Position numbers and translations under genes: made by a program. A stretch of DNA of 53,699 nucleotides from an uncultured Flavobacteriales bacterium (GTDB lineage Bacteria; Bacteroidota; Bacteroidia; Flavobacteriales_E; Vicingaceae), in assembly GCA_905479995.1 (NCBI GenBank), contig CAJQON010000046.1, positions 1 to 53,699 of the forward strand, written 5' to 3'. Of this stretch, positions 25,120 to 35,175 are shown piece by piece. Within the stretch, counting starts at the first letter, position 1; each line of letters opens with the position of its first letter. The notes beneath the pieces were generated by a model. That model ran no database searches. It was not told the origin of the DNA and worked only from the letters and a program-made list of their open reading frames with translations.

Positions 25120-25505
25120 GCCTCACAAATCTGCTTTAAAGTAGCTTCGAACTTTTCTTGCGAAAATTCTAACTTAGGTCTAGAGAAATTAATGTCTGAA
25201 ACATTATTAAGCGGAACTAAATGAACATGTGCATGAGGTACCTCTAAACCAATAACCGCTACACCAACTCGTTCGCAAGGAATAGCTTTCCCAACCTTTT
25301 TGGCAACTTCTTTGGCAAAAGCCATTAAACCAACATAGATTTCATCGTCTAAATCAAATAAATAATCTACTTCTTTTTTAGGCACAACTAGCGTATGACC
25401 AACAGCCAAAGGAAAAACATCTAAAAATGCAATAAAATCATCATTTTCCTCGATAATGTATCCTGGAATTTCACGGCTAATGATTTTAGTGAAAATTGAA
25501 GCCAT
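25116..25505 (-). CDS. HIT family nucleotide-binding protein
   Basis: 129 residues with the HIT/HINT layout: I-F-T-K-I-I-S-R-E-I-P-G-Y-I-I-E-E, F-L-D-V-F-P-L-A-V-G-H-T-L-V-V-P-K and the histidine triad H-A-H-V-H-L-V-P-L near residue 95. HINT-type proteins hydrolyse nucleoside phosphoramidates or nucleotidyl adducts. It follows greA with the stop and start sharing one base (TAATG), an arrangement I recall from other Bacteroidota genomes, so the two are coexpressed. Confidence 0.96.
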   Translation of the reverse strand: MASIFTKIISREIPGYIIEENDDFIAFLDVFPLAVGHTLVVPKKEVDYLFDLDDEIYVGLMAFAKEVAKKVGKAIPCERVGVAVIGLEVPHAHVHLVPLNNVSDINFSRPKLEFSQEKFEATLKQICEA

Positions 25506-25978
25506 TACCTCGAAATTTCAATAATTTCAAACTTAATAATTCCAGAAGGAACACTCACTTCAGCAATATCACCAACAGAAGTTCCCAATAACCCAACACC
25601 AATTGGAGAATCAACAGATATTTTCTTCTCCTTTAAATCTGCCTCTTTTTCTGAAACTAATGTATACTCCATTATGGTTCCGTTAGAAACATTTTTAATC
25701 TTAACTTTTGATAATATTAATGCCTTGGAAGTATCTAGCTGAGACTCATCTACAATTCGTGCAGATGAAAGAATTGTTTCTAATTTAGAAATTTTCAATT
25801 CTAATAATCCTTGAGCCTCTTTTGCTGCGTCATATTCAGCATTTTCAGATAAATCACCTTTATCCCTAGCATCAGCAATTTGACCAGATATTTTAAGTCG
25901 TTCAACATTTTTAAGTTGATCCAATTCTTCATTTAGTTTGGTCATACCTTCTTCGGTATAGTAGTTTATTTGTGACAT
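25505..25978 (-). CDS. greA: Transcription elongation factor GreA
   Basis: 157 residues, the family length. The N-terminal antiparallel coiled coil (E-L-D-Q-L-K-N-V-E-R-L-K-I-S-G-Q-I-A-D-A-R-D-K-G-D-L-S-E-N shown in short) carries the conserved acidic tip D-L-S-E-N-A-E-Y-D-A-A-K-E. The C-terminal FKBP-like domain ends S-P-I-G-V-G-L-L-G and V-S-V-P-S-G-I-I-K-F-E-I. GreA enters the RNA polymerase secondary channel and stimulates cleavage of backtracked RNA. It is the first gene of a pair with the HIT gene. A terminator from the upstream PorV-like operon lies in its leader region. Confidence 0.96.
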   Translation of the reverse strand: MSQINYYTEEGMTKLNEELDQLKNVERLKISGQIADARDKGDLSENAEYDAAKEAQGLLELKISKLETILSSARIVDESQLDTSKALILSKVKIKNVSNGTIMEYTLVSEKEADLKEKKISVDSPIGVGLLGTSVGDIAEVSVPSGIIKFEIIEISR

Positions 25979-26002
25979 CTGTGTTATGTATTAAAATGTA
26001 AA

Positions 26003-26026
26003 AAGAGAACTCTTGTAAGAGTTCCC
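26003..26026 (-). terminator. Rho-independent terminator after the PorV/PorQ-family gene
   Basis: GAACTCT (26007-26013) pairs with AGAGTTC (26018-26024) around a 4-base loop. On the minus strand the hairpin is followed by TTTTT. It lies 28 bases past the PorV-like stop codon and just before greA, separating the TonB/T9SS operon from greA. Confidence 0.8.
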
Positions 26027-26054
26027 TTTATTATTTTGAAATATGTAATTATTA

Positions 26055-27140
26055 CTATAAGTCGAATCGAATACCAATACTATGCGTACCATCGAAATTC
26101 TCTGTCATCTGGTAAGCATAATGTAAGCCAAATGTAGTTCCTTTTTTACCTAATGGAGCAACAAAAGAAGCTCCAAATGTAGGACCTGTATTTGCTGAAG
26201 TTCTTTTAGCAGAATCAAACCAAGTTCCATCCTCTAAAACATAAGCACCTCTTACCATAAACATATTTCTAAAAGCATACTCTACACCAACTCTATATTG
26301 ATCTTTAGTAAATGAATTAGAAGTATATGTAATAGCAGGTGTAATTCTGTGATCTGAAGAAATTTCTCCACTCGTAGAATCAGCTTTAGGAGATACGTAG
26401 AAATCATAAGATCCACCAATATTTAATAATGAAGGTAGTTGATAAGCTGCAACTCTATGGTCTTGTGTTGAAGAAACATCAAAACCAACATTGTCTTGAG
26501 TAGTTGTATGAGAAAGACCATCACCAGATGCTTTCATTGTTGGTCCAACATTTTTCAATGCAATACCAAACTTAATTTCATCATTATCACCTGTTACATA
26601 ACGAACACCAGCATCAAAAGCAAAACCTCTAGCAGAAGCATTAGCAATAGACTCACTAACAATTCTAACTCCTAATCCACCAGATATACTATTTGAAAAA
26701 TTCTTTGCATATCCTACATCAATTGTAGTTAATGACGGAGAAAAAGTTCCTATTCCACCTTCAGGTAAATCAACTTGTGTAATGTCAATATCTCCAAAAC
26801 TCATTTGCATAACAGAAACACCTAAAACTCCAGATTCACCCATTTTTTGAGCAAAACCAAAAGAATTTATGTTTACATCACTACCAACAAGGTATCGTTT
26901 ATGGTTAATTAAAAGCTCTGTTTTTCGAGTAAAAGCTAATCCAGCAATATTTAAACTCATTGCCTCTAAACCTGTTATAGAAGCTGAATTGGCACCGCCA
27001 AAACCAACACTACGTGTCCAAGGATTAATTAATAGTTGAGAAGCTCCTGCTTCACCAGCTCTATCTTCATTTCCGGCATTAACGTTTGCCGAAAAGAAAG
27101 TAGTTAGCACTAACAAAATTGATATTTTAATTCTTTTCAT
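26055..27140 (-). CDS. PorV/PorQ-family outer-membrane protein
   Basis: 361 residues with a signal peptide (cleavage after N-V-N-A-G region, about residue 22). It shows the PorV/PorQ (FadL-like, DUF3308-type) pattern: A-G-A-S-Q-L-L-I-N-P-W-T-R-S-V-G-F-G-G-A, N-I-A-G-L-A-F-T-R-K-T-E-L, G-V-L-G-V-S-V, Y-A-K-N-F-S-N, G-I-A-L-K-N-V-G-P, R-V-G-V-E-Y-A-F-R, and a final strand H-S-I-G-I-R-F-D-L. In T9SS, PorV delivers cargo from the translocon to the attachment complex. Standalone paralogues next to a T9SS substrate may serve that one cargo. It is third in an operon with the TonB receptor and the giant secreted protein. Confidence 0.85.
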   Translation of the reverse strand: MKRIKISILLVLTTFFSANVNAGNEDRAGEAGASQLLINPWTRSVGFGGANSASITGLEAMSLNIAGLAFTRKTELLINHKRYLVGSDVNINSFGFAQKMGESGVLGVSVMQMSFGDIDITQVDLPEGGIGTFSPSLTTIDVGYAKNFSNSISGGLGVRIVSESIANASARGFAFDAGVRYVTGDNDEIKFGIALKNVGPTMKASGDGLSHTTTQDNVGFDVSSTQDHRVAAYQLPSLLNIGGSYDFYVSPKADSTSGEISSDHRITPAITYTSNSFTKDQYRVGVEYAFRNMFMVRGAYVLEDGTWFDSAKRTSANTGPTFGASFVAPLGKKGTTFGLHYAYQMTENFDGTHSIGIRFDL

Positions 27141-27176
27141 ATCTAAAATAATAGTAATCTTTTCTTAAAATTAATC

Positions 27177-30100
27177 TTAAAATCCATTCAAATCAGTAGG
27201 TTTCATCACACCAAACCATTTTAATGTTCTTTCTCCTACACCTGGAACATCCACATGTATTAAGTATACACCACTCGCTATTGGAATATCTGAGAAGTTC
27301 TTTAAGTCCCAATCTAAACTTGTTTTAGGATCTGCTTTAACAAATCTTCTCATTAATGTTCCTCCAACATTGTATATTGAAATAGTACATTCTTCAGGTA
27401 AGTTAGTTACCTTAATTCTGTTGTCCAATTGTCCAGTTTCATACTCTGAATAAGCATAGTAAGGGTTTGGTACAACATTAATTAAAGCAAGTGCAGAATC
27501 CATAGCAACAGTGTTCCCTAATTCTACTTCTAACCCAGTCATATCAAATTGATACATTGGTAAACCTCCATTAGATGTTGAAGAAGTTGTAAAGCTTTCA
27601 TAAGATTTTTCTACTCTTAATCTTACTCTAGCATCTGTTTCAAATAAACTATGTCCAGTTTCTACCATCGGTATTCCTGCCCATATACATGAACTCCATG
27701 CATTTGCTTTCTTTAATTCATTTACAATTCCTGTTCCTAAACTTATCTCTTGTAGCAATACTGCACATTTATCATATGATGGATATGTAACAGTACTTGG
27801 TACAGCTAATACTGATGTACTTCTAAATACATATACATAATGCTTACCTCCCATCATCAATTCGTTATTAATTCCTGCAAAACTAGTTGATGTTGGGTTC
27901 CATTTCATATCTCTTCCATTCTCTCCTGCTAACCAGCTATCCTCAGCAAAAGCAATATTTAAACGCTCTCCTGTTTCAACATTTACTGCATATCCTGGAA
28001 ACCATCCCATTCCTGTAGTAGAAACATCATCCCCTTCAGTAGCATTGTAACCAGGTTCCCCTGATTTACGTCCGCTTTTATCAACACTAAGTGAGTTTCT
28101 TATCTCTAAATGACCTGCTCCTCCTTCTGCTAAAACAACATCATTTCTAGCCTCTACAACTAGTGATCGTGTCCACTTTGTTCTATCTGATGTATAAACA
28201 ATATCTACAGAAGCTAAATTTGACAACAATGAAGTATTTACAGCTTTACCAGTAATATAGGCTGCTCCTAAAGCATCCTGTGTTCCTGATCGATCCCAAG
28301 AAACTAATCCATATGGAGCCCAATTACCGTTGTCAGCACCTTCATAAAATTGTTCTGGATCTAAAAAATAAAATCCTGTATCTCCAACTGATCCTCCTAA
28401 ACCATAATCATCATAAGGATCTGGCACATAAGGGCTTCCTGTTCCAAAGGTAGAAGTACCAGCATGAATCCAGTTTCTATCAGATTGACCTTCGCCATCA
28501 CTAAATCCACCTAACCAACGTTTTGAAGAATCTGCATAAACTACATTACCAGAAATAAATCCATTTCCTAATTCAGTATTAACCCCAGGTTGTACAACTT
28601 GTTTAATTGTTATTGATAACCCTTCATCTATAAATAACTGCTCATTCTCTAAGCTAATCATTTGATCTGCATCTGTTTCTACACCTAAAGGTGTTTTTAA
28701 TGACCAATATGCATCATCTAGATTACCTGCTGTTATAGTATCTTTAAATTTAACTGTATAAGCTCCAGCTTTAACATTTAAAGGATCTACTACTTTTACT
28801 TGTATTGGACCAAATCCTGATTGATAAGTTGGGTAATCCATAAAGTTATTTGTAGCAATATATGCTAAAGAAGCAGCAGTTAATTCTAACTCATTTCCTC
28901 CATTTCCTGCACCTTCAACTCTTGTAATTTGTGGTTGATCTCCGTAAACAGAGTTAGCATAAGTTCCGCCATTTTCTGGTGCTGGATTATGAGGTATAGC
29001 TGAGAAAGAAGTAATACCTCTACCTCCTGCCATTTTTCTACTCGAAATATAAGGCAATTTCTGACCATCTAAACCTAGTGGATCCAATTGGTCGTATTCT
29101 TTATACTCATTATATCCATAAGCAATCGCTATGTAATAATATGTCTTGTGGTTTACCAAGTTATTGTCACCTTCGGCAAATAAATCAGTTGTAAATCTAA
29201 ATGAATGTTGTATTCCTTCATCAGTTCCAACTACCATTTCTTCTGGCACATTTGCTTGTAAATTTTCATCAAAAGTATAATTAATTAATTGTGTAATTCC
29301 ATCTTTTTTATCCACCTGTGCAGCCAACCTAGACTTGTCTGGATCATTTAATTCAGAAACTGTAATTAAACCATTTTTAACTTGGAAAATTTGGTATCCT
29401 TGAAATTCGTAAAACTTCAATGAGTCTTTATCCTTATCAGATCCTTGGTAAACACCATCTAAAGTATCTGGTATAGCAATAAAAGGATTTTTTTGATTAT
29501 AAGCTTCATTATAATTATTTGAAATTTTTCTATTGCTCAAATATAAAATCAATTCTCTATCCATTTCTTGGAAAGTTACATCTGGAGCATCTGGCCCTTC
29601 TGCAATTTTAAAACAATTATCAAACAATGCTTGAGCTTTATCATCTGCAACTCTTAAGTTTTTAATAGATGAAGTATTGTCTCCTGAAATTGCTCTTGCC
29701 CATACTACTCCGACAGTTAAATCATTTACTGCTCCAGGCTCTAATGTAAAAGGTCCTGCAGATTGTAAGAATCTTCTATCTCCTTCTGGATTACCTTCTG
29801 AAGCTTCAGACCAAGGACTTGGAACTGTAACTCCTTTTGTACTCCAAAACAATGGATCAGAATCTCCAGGGAAAATTAAATCTGCTAAAACAGTTCCTCC
29901 AGTTGAAACAGCATTTCCGTTTCCACCCCAAACCATTTGAGCGCCACCGTTTCTCCATCTACCTCTCATGTAGTTGTAGTAATCTAATGCATTTGATGGA
30001 TCTCCATCTCCTGCAAATTGACCATTTGTACCAATGTTATAATAAACAAACTTACGCATCCCGTAACGCTCATTATCTACAATTCCATCTCCATAACCTA

Positions 30101-31307
30101 TTCCTAAACCTTCGTAAGGAATACCATTTGAATCTAGTGCATCTTGAACAATACTAGTTAAAGGGTTATCCACTCCATCATTATCAGCGTAAGGTCCTTC
30201 AAAGAAATCAACCCCTACTGCAGGAGGAACAGCTCCATAACCAGTAATTCCATTTGCATTTTCATCACTATTATCTCCGTTGTAACAATAACCTAATCCT
30301 CTTTGAGCATCACAACCTACATAATCATCACTAGAATTCCCTAAATCAGCATCAATCCATTGTCCAAAATATGTTTCTGTTAAAGTAAACGTAGATCGGT
30401 TAATCATTTCATAATTATAAAATGTCATGTTATTTACCTCATCATTTGTAGCAAAAGCAAATGCCTGACCTCTAATTTCCATACCAATAGAAGGTCCAGT
30501 AGACTCAGTATGCACGTTACCTTTATCATTAAAAATAAACCAAATGGTTGTATCTCCATATAATCGTACATCTCTTGTTGTTCTACAATCAATGTCACCA
30601 ATCAAATCATATTTAGGGTAATCTCCAGCAGTAGGATCGTAAAAATCATCACCATCTACATCAAAAAATGGTGCTAAGTGCCAATCTTGACCTAAAGCAG
30701 CCTTACCGTGAGCTGGCCAATCTAAAATTTCGTCTGGAATAGAATAACCTGGGTAATCGTCAACTTGAGTAGTTGTATTATTAAGTGCATCATCAACTCC
30801 AGCTTGATTCCAAGCTACAAACTCATCAACCATTGCTCTAGATACACCGTAAAATTTATCATATTCTGTACAGGTTGCAGCATCAATTTCTGCAGTAGAT
30901 TTATTTAAAGGTCCTGGCCAAAAATCATTCCCAGTATTTCTAAATGTTACAGCTGCAATTTTAAGCTGCCCATTTACATCTCTACCACCCATCCAAAGTG
31001 CACCAGAATAAATTGAAGTGTATTTCGGATCGGAAGAAACTCCCCTTTTCGGAATTTCATAATCGGCAATACCACTTGCTCTATCTTGAAACATACTTCC
31101 TCCTGTTCCTTCTACTCTAGCTCTTACATTGTTTAATTCTAAAATAGAAATGGCAACAGCTCCAGCACATCCTGCAGCAGGAGTAGGATTTGTTGTTGAA
31201 CCAGTACTATTTGAGTTGTAAGCACTTCTTGAATAAACATTCCCGACAGTAAAAACTGCAAGCAAAGTAATTGCAACCTTTTTGGTTATTGTTATCACGT
31301 TTTGCAT
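27177..31307 (-). CDS. Giant secreted protein with T9SS-type C-terminal domain
   Basis: 1376 residues, signal peptide cleaved near V-Y-S-R (residue 27). The N-terminal region has C-A-G-A-V-A-I-S-I-L-E-L-N-N-V-R-A-R and S-G-A-L-W-M-G-G-R-D, then aromatic- and Asp-rich segments with D-V-D-G-D-D-F-Y-D-P-T-A-G-D-Y-P (calcium-like D-x-D-G-D). The end is a sorting-type domain: N-V-V-P-N-P-Y-Y-A-Y-S-E-Y-E, C-T-I-S-I-Y-N-V-G-G-T-L-M-R-R-F and I-A-S-G-V-Y-L-I-H-V. It keeps an extra tail (K-W-F-G-V-M-K-P) beyond the usual end. It lies between the TonB receptor (25 bases) and the PorV-like gene (36 bases), so it is probably the surface cargo or accessory of that receptor. The ligand is unknown. Confidence 0.8.
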   Translation of the reverse strand: MQNVITITKKVAITLLAVFTVGNVYSRSAYNSNSTGSTTNPTPAAGCAGAVAISILELNNVRARVEGTGGSMFQDRASGIADYEIPKRGVSSDPKYTSIYSGALWMGGRDVNGQLKIAAVTFRNTGNDFWPGPLNKSTAEIDAATCTEYDKFYGVSRAMVDEFVAWNQAGVDDALNNTTTQVDDYPGYSIPDEILDWPAHGKAALGQDWHLAPFFDVDGDDFYDPTAGDYPKYDLIGDIDCRTTRDVRLYGDTTIWFIFNDKGNVHTESTGPSIGMEIRGQAFAFATNDEVNNMTFYNYEMINRSTFTLTETYFGQWIDADLGNSSDDYVGCDAQRGLGYCYNGDNSDENANGITGYGAVPPAVGVDFFEGPYADNDGVDNPLTSIVQDALDSNGIPYEGLGIGYGDGIVDNERYGMRKFVYYNIGTNGQFAGDGDPSNALDYYNYMRGRWRNGGAQMVWGGNGNAVSTGGTVLADLIFPGDSDPLFWSTKGVTVPSPWSEASEGNPEGDRRFLQSAGPFTLEPGAVNDLTVGVVWARAISGDNTSSIKNLRVADDKAQALFDNCFKIAEGPDAPDVTFQEMDRELILYLSNRKISNNYNEAYNQKNPFIAIPDTLDGVYQGSDKDKDSLKFYEFQGYQIFQVKNGLITVSELNDPDKSRLAAQVDKKDGITQLINYTFDENLQANVPEEMVVGTDEGIQHSFRFTTDLFAEGDNNLVNHKTYYYIAIAYGYNEYKEYDQLDPLGLDGQKLPYISSRKMAGGRGITSFSAIPHNPAPENGGTYANSVYGDQPQITRVEGAGNGGNELELTAASLAYIATNNFMDYPTYQSGFGPIQVKVVDPLNVKAGAYTVKFKDTITAGNLDDAYWSLKTPLGVETDADQMISLENEQLFIDEGLSITIKQVVQPGVNTELGNGFISGNVVYADSSKRWLGGFSDGEGQSDRNWIHAGTSTFGTGSPYVPDPYDDYGLGGSVGDTGFYFLDPEQFYEGADNGNWAPYGLVSWDRSGTQDALGAAYITGKAVNTSLLSNLASVDIVYTSDRTKWTRSLVVEARNDVVLAEGGAGHLEIRNSLSVDKSGRKSGEPGYNATEGDDVSTTGMGWFPGYAVNVETGERLNIAFAEDSWLAGENGRDMKWNPTSTSFAGINNELMMGGKHYVYVFRSTSVLAVPSTVTYPSYDKCAVLLQEISLGTGIVNELKKANAWSSCIWAGIPMVETGHSLFETDARVRLRVEKSYESFTTSSTSNGGLPMYQFDMTGLEVELGNTVAMDSALALINVVPNPYYAYSEYETGQLDNRIKVTNLPEECTISIYNVGGTLMRRFVKADPKTSLDWDLKNFSDIPIASGVYLIHVDVPGVGERTLKWFGVMKPTDLNGF

Positions 31308-31332
31308 ATTATTATCTTAAAATAATTTCTAA

Positions 31333-34300
31333 TTAAAAGTTCATTTGAATACCTAATCTAATTCTTCTAGGTAAAGCATACCTAAACCCGTTTTGCGCTT
31401 TTACAGTATATTGATCTCTAAAAGCAGTCTCGTCTATTTGATTTGTTATATACTGTTGTTGGTAAGATGCTGCTAAGAAACCATCATCTGAAGCATTACC
31501 AGTTGCTGAATAAACACTTAAAATGTTTCTAGCATTTAATAAGTTTAAAGTTTGAATGTAAACATTTAAGCTAGCTTCCTTTCTATCTTCTCCTTCACCT
31601 TTACCCCATTTAATGTCAATCGTCTTATCTAATTTCAAATCAACTGTAGTATTAAATGGTAATCTAGATGCATTTAATTGACCTTCTTGTGGAGAAGCTC
31701 CTTGAGATGTTCCTAAAACACCAGCACCATTAGATCTTGATCTTTTAGTATAAGGATTTCCTGAACCAGATCTCATTACAGCATTTAAACCAACATTTTG
31801 TAAAATGTCTTTTCCAAATAATACAGGACCATTATAGTTTTTACCAGCTCCATATCTATAATCTGCTGAAACCAAAATTCTATGTCTCTGATCTCTAGAC
31901 AATGGAATTAAAGTTCTTAAGTTACCATTTCCATTAGATACTAAGTTTTGAGAAGCAGTAGCACTAGATCCAGTACCATCAGCAAACTGTAAGGTATAAC
32001 TAGCTCTTAACGAAATATTACCTCTAGTACGTAAATCGTAAGTAACAGTCATTCCTTTTACTGTACCAAAATCTTCATTGTCAAATGTGTAATAATTTCC
32101 TGGAAAAGCACCAATCACTTGAACTGATTGAACTTGATCTCTCATTTCTCTATAGAAAGCAGAAATTTTAAGAGAAGAGTAATTATCTAATTTTTGTTGG
32201 AACCCTAATTCGTAATCAATAGTTTGTTCTGCCTTTAAGTCAGGATTATTGAAATAATTACCATATAAGTTGTTACCACCAGCACCAAACGCTAAGTAAC
32301 TAATCAAATCCATTCTGTTACCTGTTTCTGGTCTTTGTGTTAATACATCATAATGAGCAAAAAACAATGCCTCATCAGATATAGGGAAAGAAAAAGCAAT
32401 TCTAGGAGAAATATTTACTTGTGGTTCATAATCTTTAAAAGACTCACCATCTAAATCAGCAAATACATTGTTATCAGACTTATCTACTAACCATGGGTTT
32501 GGAACACCAGAAGAATGTAAAACAGAAGGATCTGCAATCTCTTCACCATCTCTGTTATACCAAACATTTCCATCTCTAAATCCAACAATATCATCTGCGT
32601 TTGGATCAGAAGCATCTGATACATAAACTACATAATCATCACCAATATTTGAAGGAATAAGTTCTGATCCAGTATTAATTTCTCCTAGTGTTTTAACTGG
32701 AAATAAAGAATACTTATCTTTTAATACAGATTGATTTGCATCATATCTATCAACACGAAGACCAACATTAAAAATTAAGTCTTCAAAAGCAAATTTATCT
32801 TGAATAAATCCAGCTACATATATTGGTTGAAAACCTGGATTCTCTCTAAGGTAATCTCCGTTATCATCTTTTGCTGTAAAGAAGTCATCAACACTAGCGT
32901 TACCTGACAACTTTTGTCCTGTATGATCATAACCAAAGTTATTTACGTATCCACCACCATTTATTAATTCATCTGGTGAAAACATTCCAATATTCCATAC
33001 ATCAGGACCATAAGAATCAAAATCAATCCAGTTTGTTCCATTTTCTAACATCCCTAAAGATGCTCTTAAGTTTTTATCAAAAGTATTATGATTATCAGCA
33101 TCATAAGCTTGAGCCAACCTATAAGCTGGTCTACTATCTATCCAAATTTCTTCAGTAAAAGTACCTTCTTCAAAACTTCTTTGTTCAATTTGTGTATTTG
33201 TTAACTGACGACCTAAGCCCCATAAACCTACAGGACTAACTGAGTAAAACTTATCTTGAGTTTGCTCATATTCAAATCCTAATTTAATAGAATGGTCTTT
33301 TATCGTTGCACTACCTTGAGCAGAAACTCTAAATTGAGATAGGTCGGTAAAAGAATAACCGTTACTCACAGTTCCCATTGAACTCCATAGATCATAAACT
33401 GCTGGTGGCGCAGAACCATTAACTAGCCCACCTCCGTTTTGCAAGTTCTCTCTATTATCCCAGTTACCTGTTGGATCGTTTTCAAAAACATCATAATAAT
33501 TAGAAGTATAGTTAGATAGGATCGGGTTTAAACTTCCGGCCTCATATTCATACAATACCGTTGCCCAGTTAGAAAAGTACCCTTCTAAAGTATCTCCTGT
33601 TAAAGCTCCAGCTGCATTCCTAACCAATGCTGTATCTACTACATTTTCATAAACTTGAACTCTTGTTGTTGTAAATTTCCCTATGTAACCATAGTGAGAC
33701 AATTGGTCTTTATGTTTTGCACTTTGTGTGGTAGAATGAAAATTAGAATAATCTACCTGAAAAGTAACGTAAGCATCACTTATTAAAGAAGGGTTATCTG
33801 GATCAGTAGAATTTTCAAAACGCTGTGTAAACCTACCATAAACTCTCCATGTTCTATCAGTTGATTGAGAATTATTATCTGAGTTATACAATGAAAATGA
33901 TCTATTGTAATTGTTTGAATTTCTCATATCGAAAGATCCTCCAATTGCTACATTAGTAGTTTTAGAGGTTGTTAAATCTATTTTCCCAGCAAGGTTCAAC
34001 GACTTTCTAGAAGCATTTATTCTAAAAGGAGTTGTTTCTAAATCATCTGCAGTAACATAACTTGCAGAATTGATAACACCACCAGCTTCACTTAAGCTCT
34101 GTATATAAGGAGTTTCATTTAATTCAGACATTAACCCATCATTCACTTTCCAGTCACCATCATAAAATGGTCTAGGATCTACTTCATGTTTTGCTTCACC
34201 TGAAAAGAAGAAACCAGCAATTGCATCCTTCTTATTTCCTAAAGAATCTTTTCTAGTTAAAATAGGACCAGAAACACTCCATCCTAATAAGTTATATCCA

Positions 34301-35064
34301 AATTTATCCAATCCAACAACATCGTCACCGGTTTTAAATCCAGATGTTAAATACTCAACTCCTCCAAACCATTCTTTAGAAGCTCCTCTAGTAGTAATAT
34401 TTACAATACCACCAGTTGCATCACCATATTGAGCAGGAATACCACCAGTAATTACCGAAACTTGCTCAATAGCAGATTTAGGTAAATTCTGAGTTCCTCT
34501 TACTTTAATACCATCTATATATGTATCTGTACCACTATTTCTTGCCCCTCTAACACTCAATCCCGTACCTCCATCATCTGCAGAATAAACCCCACCAACA
34601 GTAGCAGCTATAGAGGCTGCAGATCTTCCTGGCATTTTTTTAATATCTTCAGCTGTAACAGTTCCACCAGAAGAAGTTTGATCTGGGTCAATTAATGGAA
34701 TTTCGTAAGCAATTTTCACAAACTCATCTAAATTCTCACTTCCAGAAGAAGCTTTAATCGGTTTCATTATAGTTAACTTACCATTTGTAACAACTACATC
34801 ACTAATTTGAATTTTTTCATAACCAACATATGTAGCCTGAACTGTATAAGTACCAGGTGTTAGTGCTGGAAAAGTAAATTTACCATCAAAATCAGTCGTT
34901 ACACCAGCAATTTGAGATCCACCTTTCAACAAAACAACATTAGCAAATGCCAAAGGCTCGTCATTATCCTTATCAAGCATCTTTCCCTTGATTGTTCCTG
35001 TCTGTCCAAAAGCGAATGAAGCCACCAACATAACAGATACTAAAACAGCTAGTTTTCTTAACAT
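31333..35064 (-). CDS. TonB-dependent receptor with carboxypeptidase-regulatory-like N-terminus
   Basis: 1243 residues. Order: signal peptide (to F-A-F-G-Q); a CarboxypepD_reg-like Ig domain at about residues 22-110 (G-T-I-K-G-K-M-L-D-K-D-N-D-E-P-L-A-F-A-N and Y-V-G-Y-E-K-I); plug domain at about 130-235 (L-S-V-R-G-A-R-N-S-G-T-D-T-Y-I-D-G-I, A-Q-Y-G-D-A-T-G-G-I-V-N-I-T-T-R-G); then a long beta-barrel ending R-I-R-L-G-I-Q-M-N-F with terminal Phe. It is SusC-like in outline but no SusD-family gene follows; a giant T9SS-type protein takes that place. It imports a ligand across the outer membrane using TonB-ExbBD energy. A consensus promoter lies upstream. Confidence 0.95.
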   Translation of the reverse strand: MLRKLAVLVSVMLVASFAFGQTGTIKGKMLDKDNDEPLAFANVVLLKGGSQIAGVTTDFDGKFTFPALTPGTYTVQATYVGYEKIQISDVVVTNGKLTIMKPIKASSGSENLDEFVKIAYEIPLIDPDQTSSGGTVTAEDIKKMPGRSAASIAATVGGVYSADDGGTGLSVRGARNSGTDTYIDGIKVRGTQNLPKSAIEQVSVITGGIPAQYGDATGGIVNITTRGASKEWFGGVEYLTSGFKTGDDVVGLDKFGYNLLGWSVSGPILTRKDSLGNKKDAIAGFFFSGEAKHEVDPRPFYDGDWKVNDGLMSELNETPYIQSLSEAGGVINSASYVTADDLETTPFRINASRKSLNLAGKIDLTTSKTTNVAIGGSFDMRNSNNYNRSFSLYNSDNNSQSTDRTWRVYGRFTQRFENSTDPDNPSLISDAYVTFQVDYSNFHSTTQSAKHKDQLSHYGYIGKFTTTRVQVYENVVDTALVRNAAGALTGDTLEGYFSNWATVLYEYEAGSLNPILSNYTSNYYDVFENDPTGNWDNRENLQNGGGLVNGSAPPAVYDLWSSMGTVSNGYSFTDLSQFRVSAQGSATIKDHSIKLGFEYEQTQDKFYSVSPVGLWGLGRQLTNTQIEQRSFEEGTFTEEIWIDSRPAYRLAQAYDADNHNTFDKNLRASLGMLENGTNWIDFDSYGPDVWNIGMFSPDELINGGGYVNNFGYDHTGQKLSGNASVDDFFTAKDDNGDYLRENPGFQPIYVAGFIQDKFAFEDLIFNVGLRVDRYDANQSVLKDKYSLFPVKTLGEINTGSELIPSNIGDDYVVYVSDASDPNADDIVGFRDGNVWYNRDGEEIADPSVLHSSGVPNPWLVDKSDNNVFADLDGESFKDYEPQVNISPRIAFSFPISDEALFFAHYDVLTQRPETGNRMDLISYLAFGAGGNNLYGNYFNNPDLKAEQTIDYELGFQQKLDNYSSLKISAFYREMRDQVQSVQVIGAFPGNYYTFDNEDFGTVKGMTVTYDLRTRGNISLRASYTLQFADGTGSSATASQNLVSNGNGNLRTLIPLSRDQRHRILVSADYRYGAGKNYNGPVLFGKDILQNVGLNAVMRSGSGNPYTKRSRSNGAGVLGTSQGASPQEGQLNASRLPFNTTVDLKLDKTIDIKWGKGEGEDRKEASLNVYIQTLNLLNARNILSVYSATGNASDDGFLAASYQQQYITNQIDETAFRDQYTVKAQNGFRYALPRRIRLGIQMNF

Positions 35065-35113
35065 ATTCCGAATTTTAATCTTTAAAAATATTTATAGTGC
35101 AATAATAGAGGCG

Positions 35114-35146
35114 TAAAGATATATAATATAAACTTTGGAAACCAAA
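35114..35146 (-). promoter_or_regulatory. Promoter of the TonB receptor/T9SS/PorV-like operon
   Basis: On the minus strand TTTG (35143-35146) is followed after 21 bases by TATCTTTA (35114-35121), matching TTTG-N19-21-TAnnTTTG except for the last base. The predicted leader is about 43 bases before the ATG at 35064. Confidence 0.65.
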
Positions 35147-35175
35147 TTATTTTAAGTAAAAATATGAACTATAAA

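Noticed and set aside
29677-30157. Plus-strand open frames within the giant secreted protein gene
   Set aside because: They are antisense to a continuous 1376-codon gene with family features, with low-complexity products.
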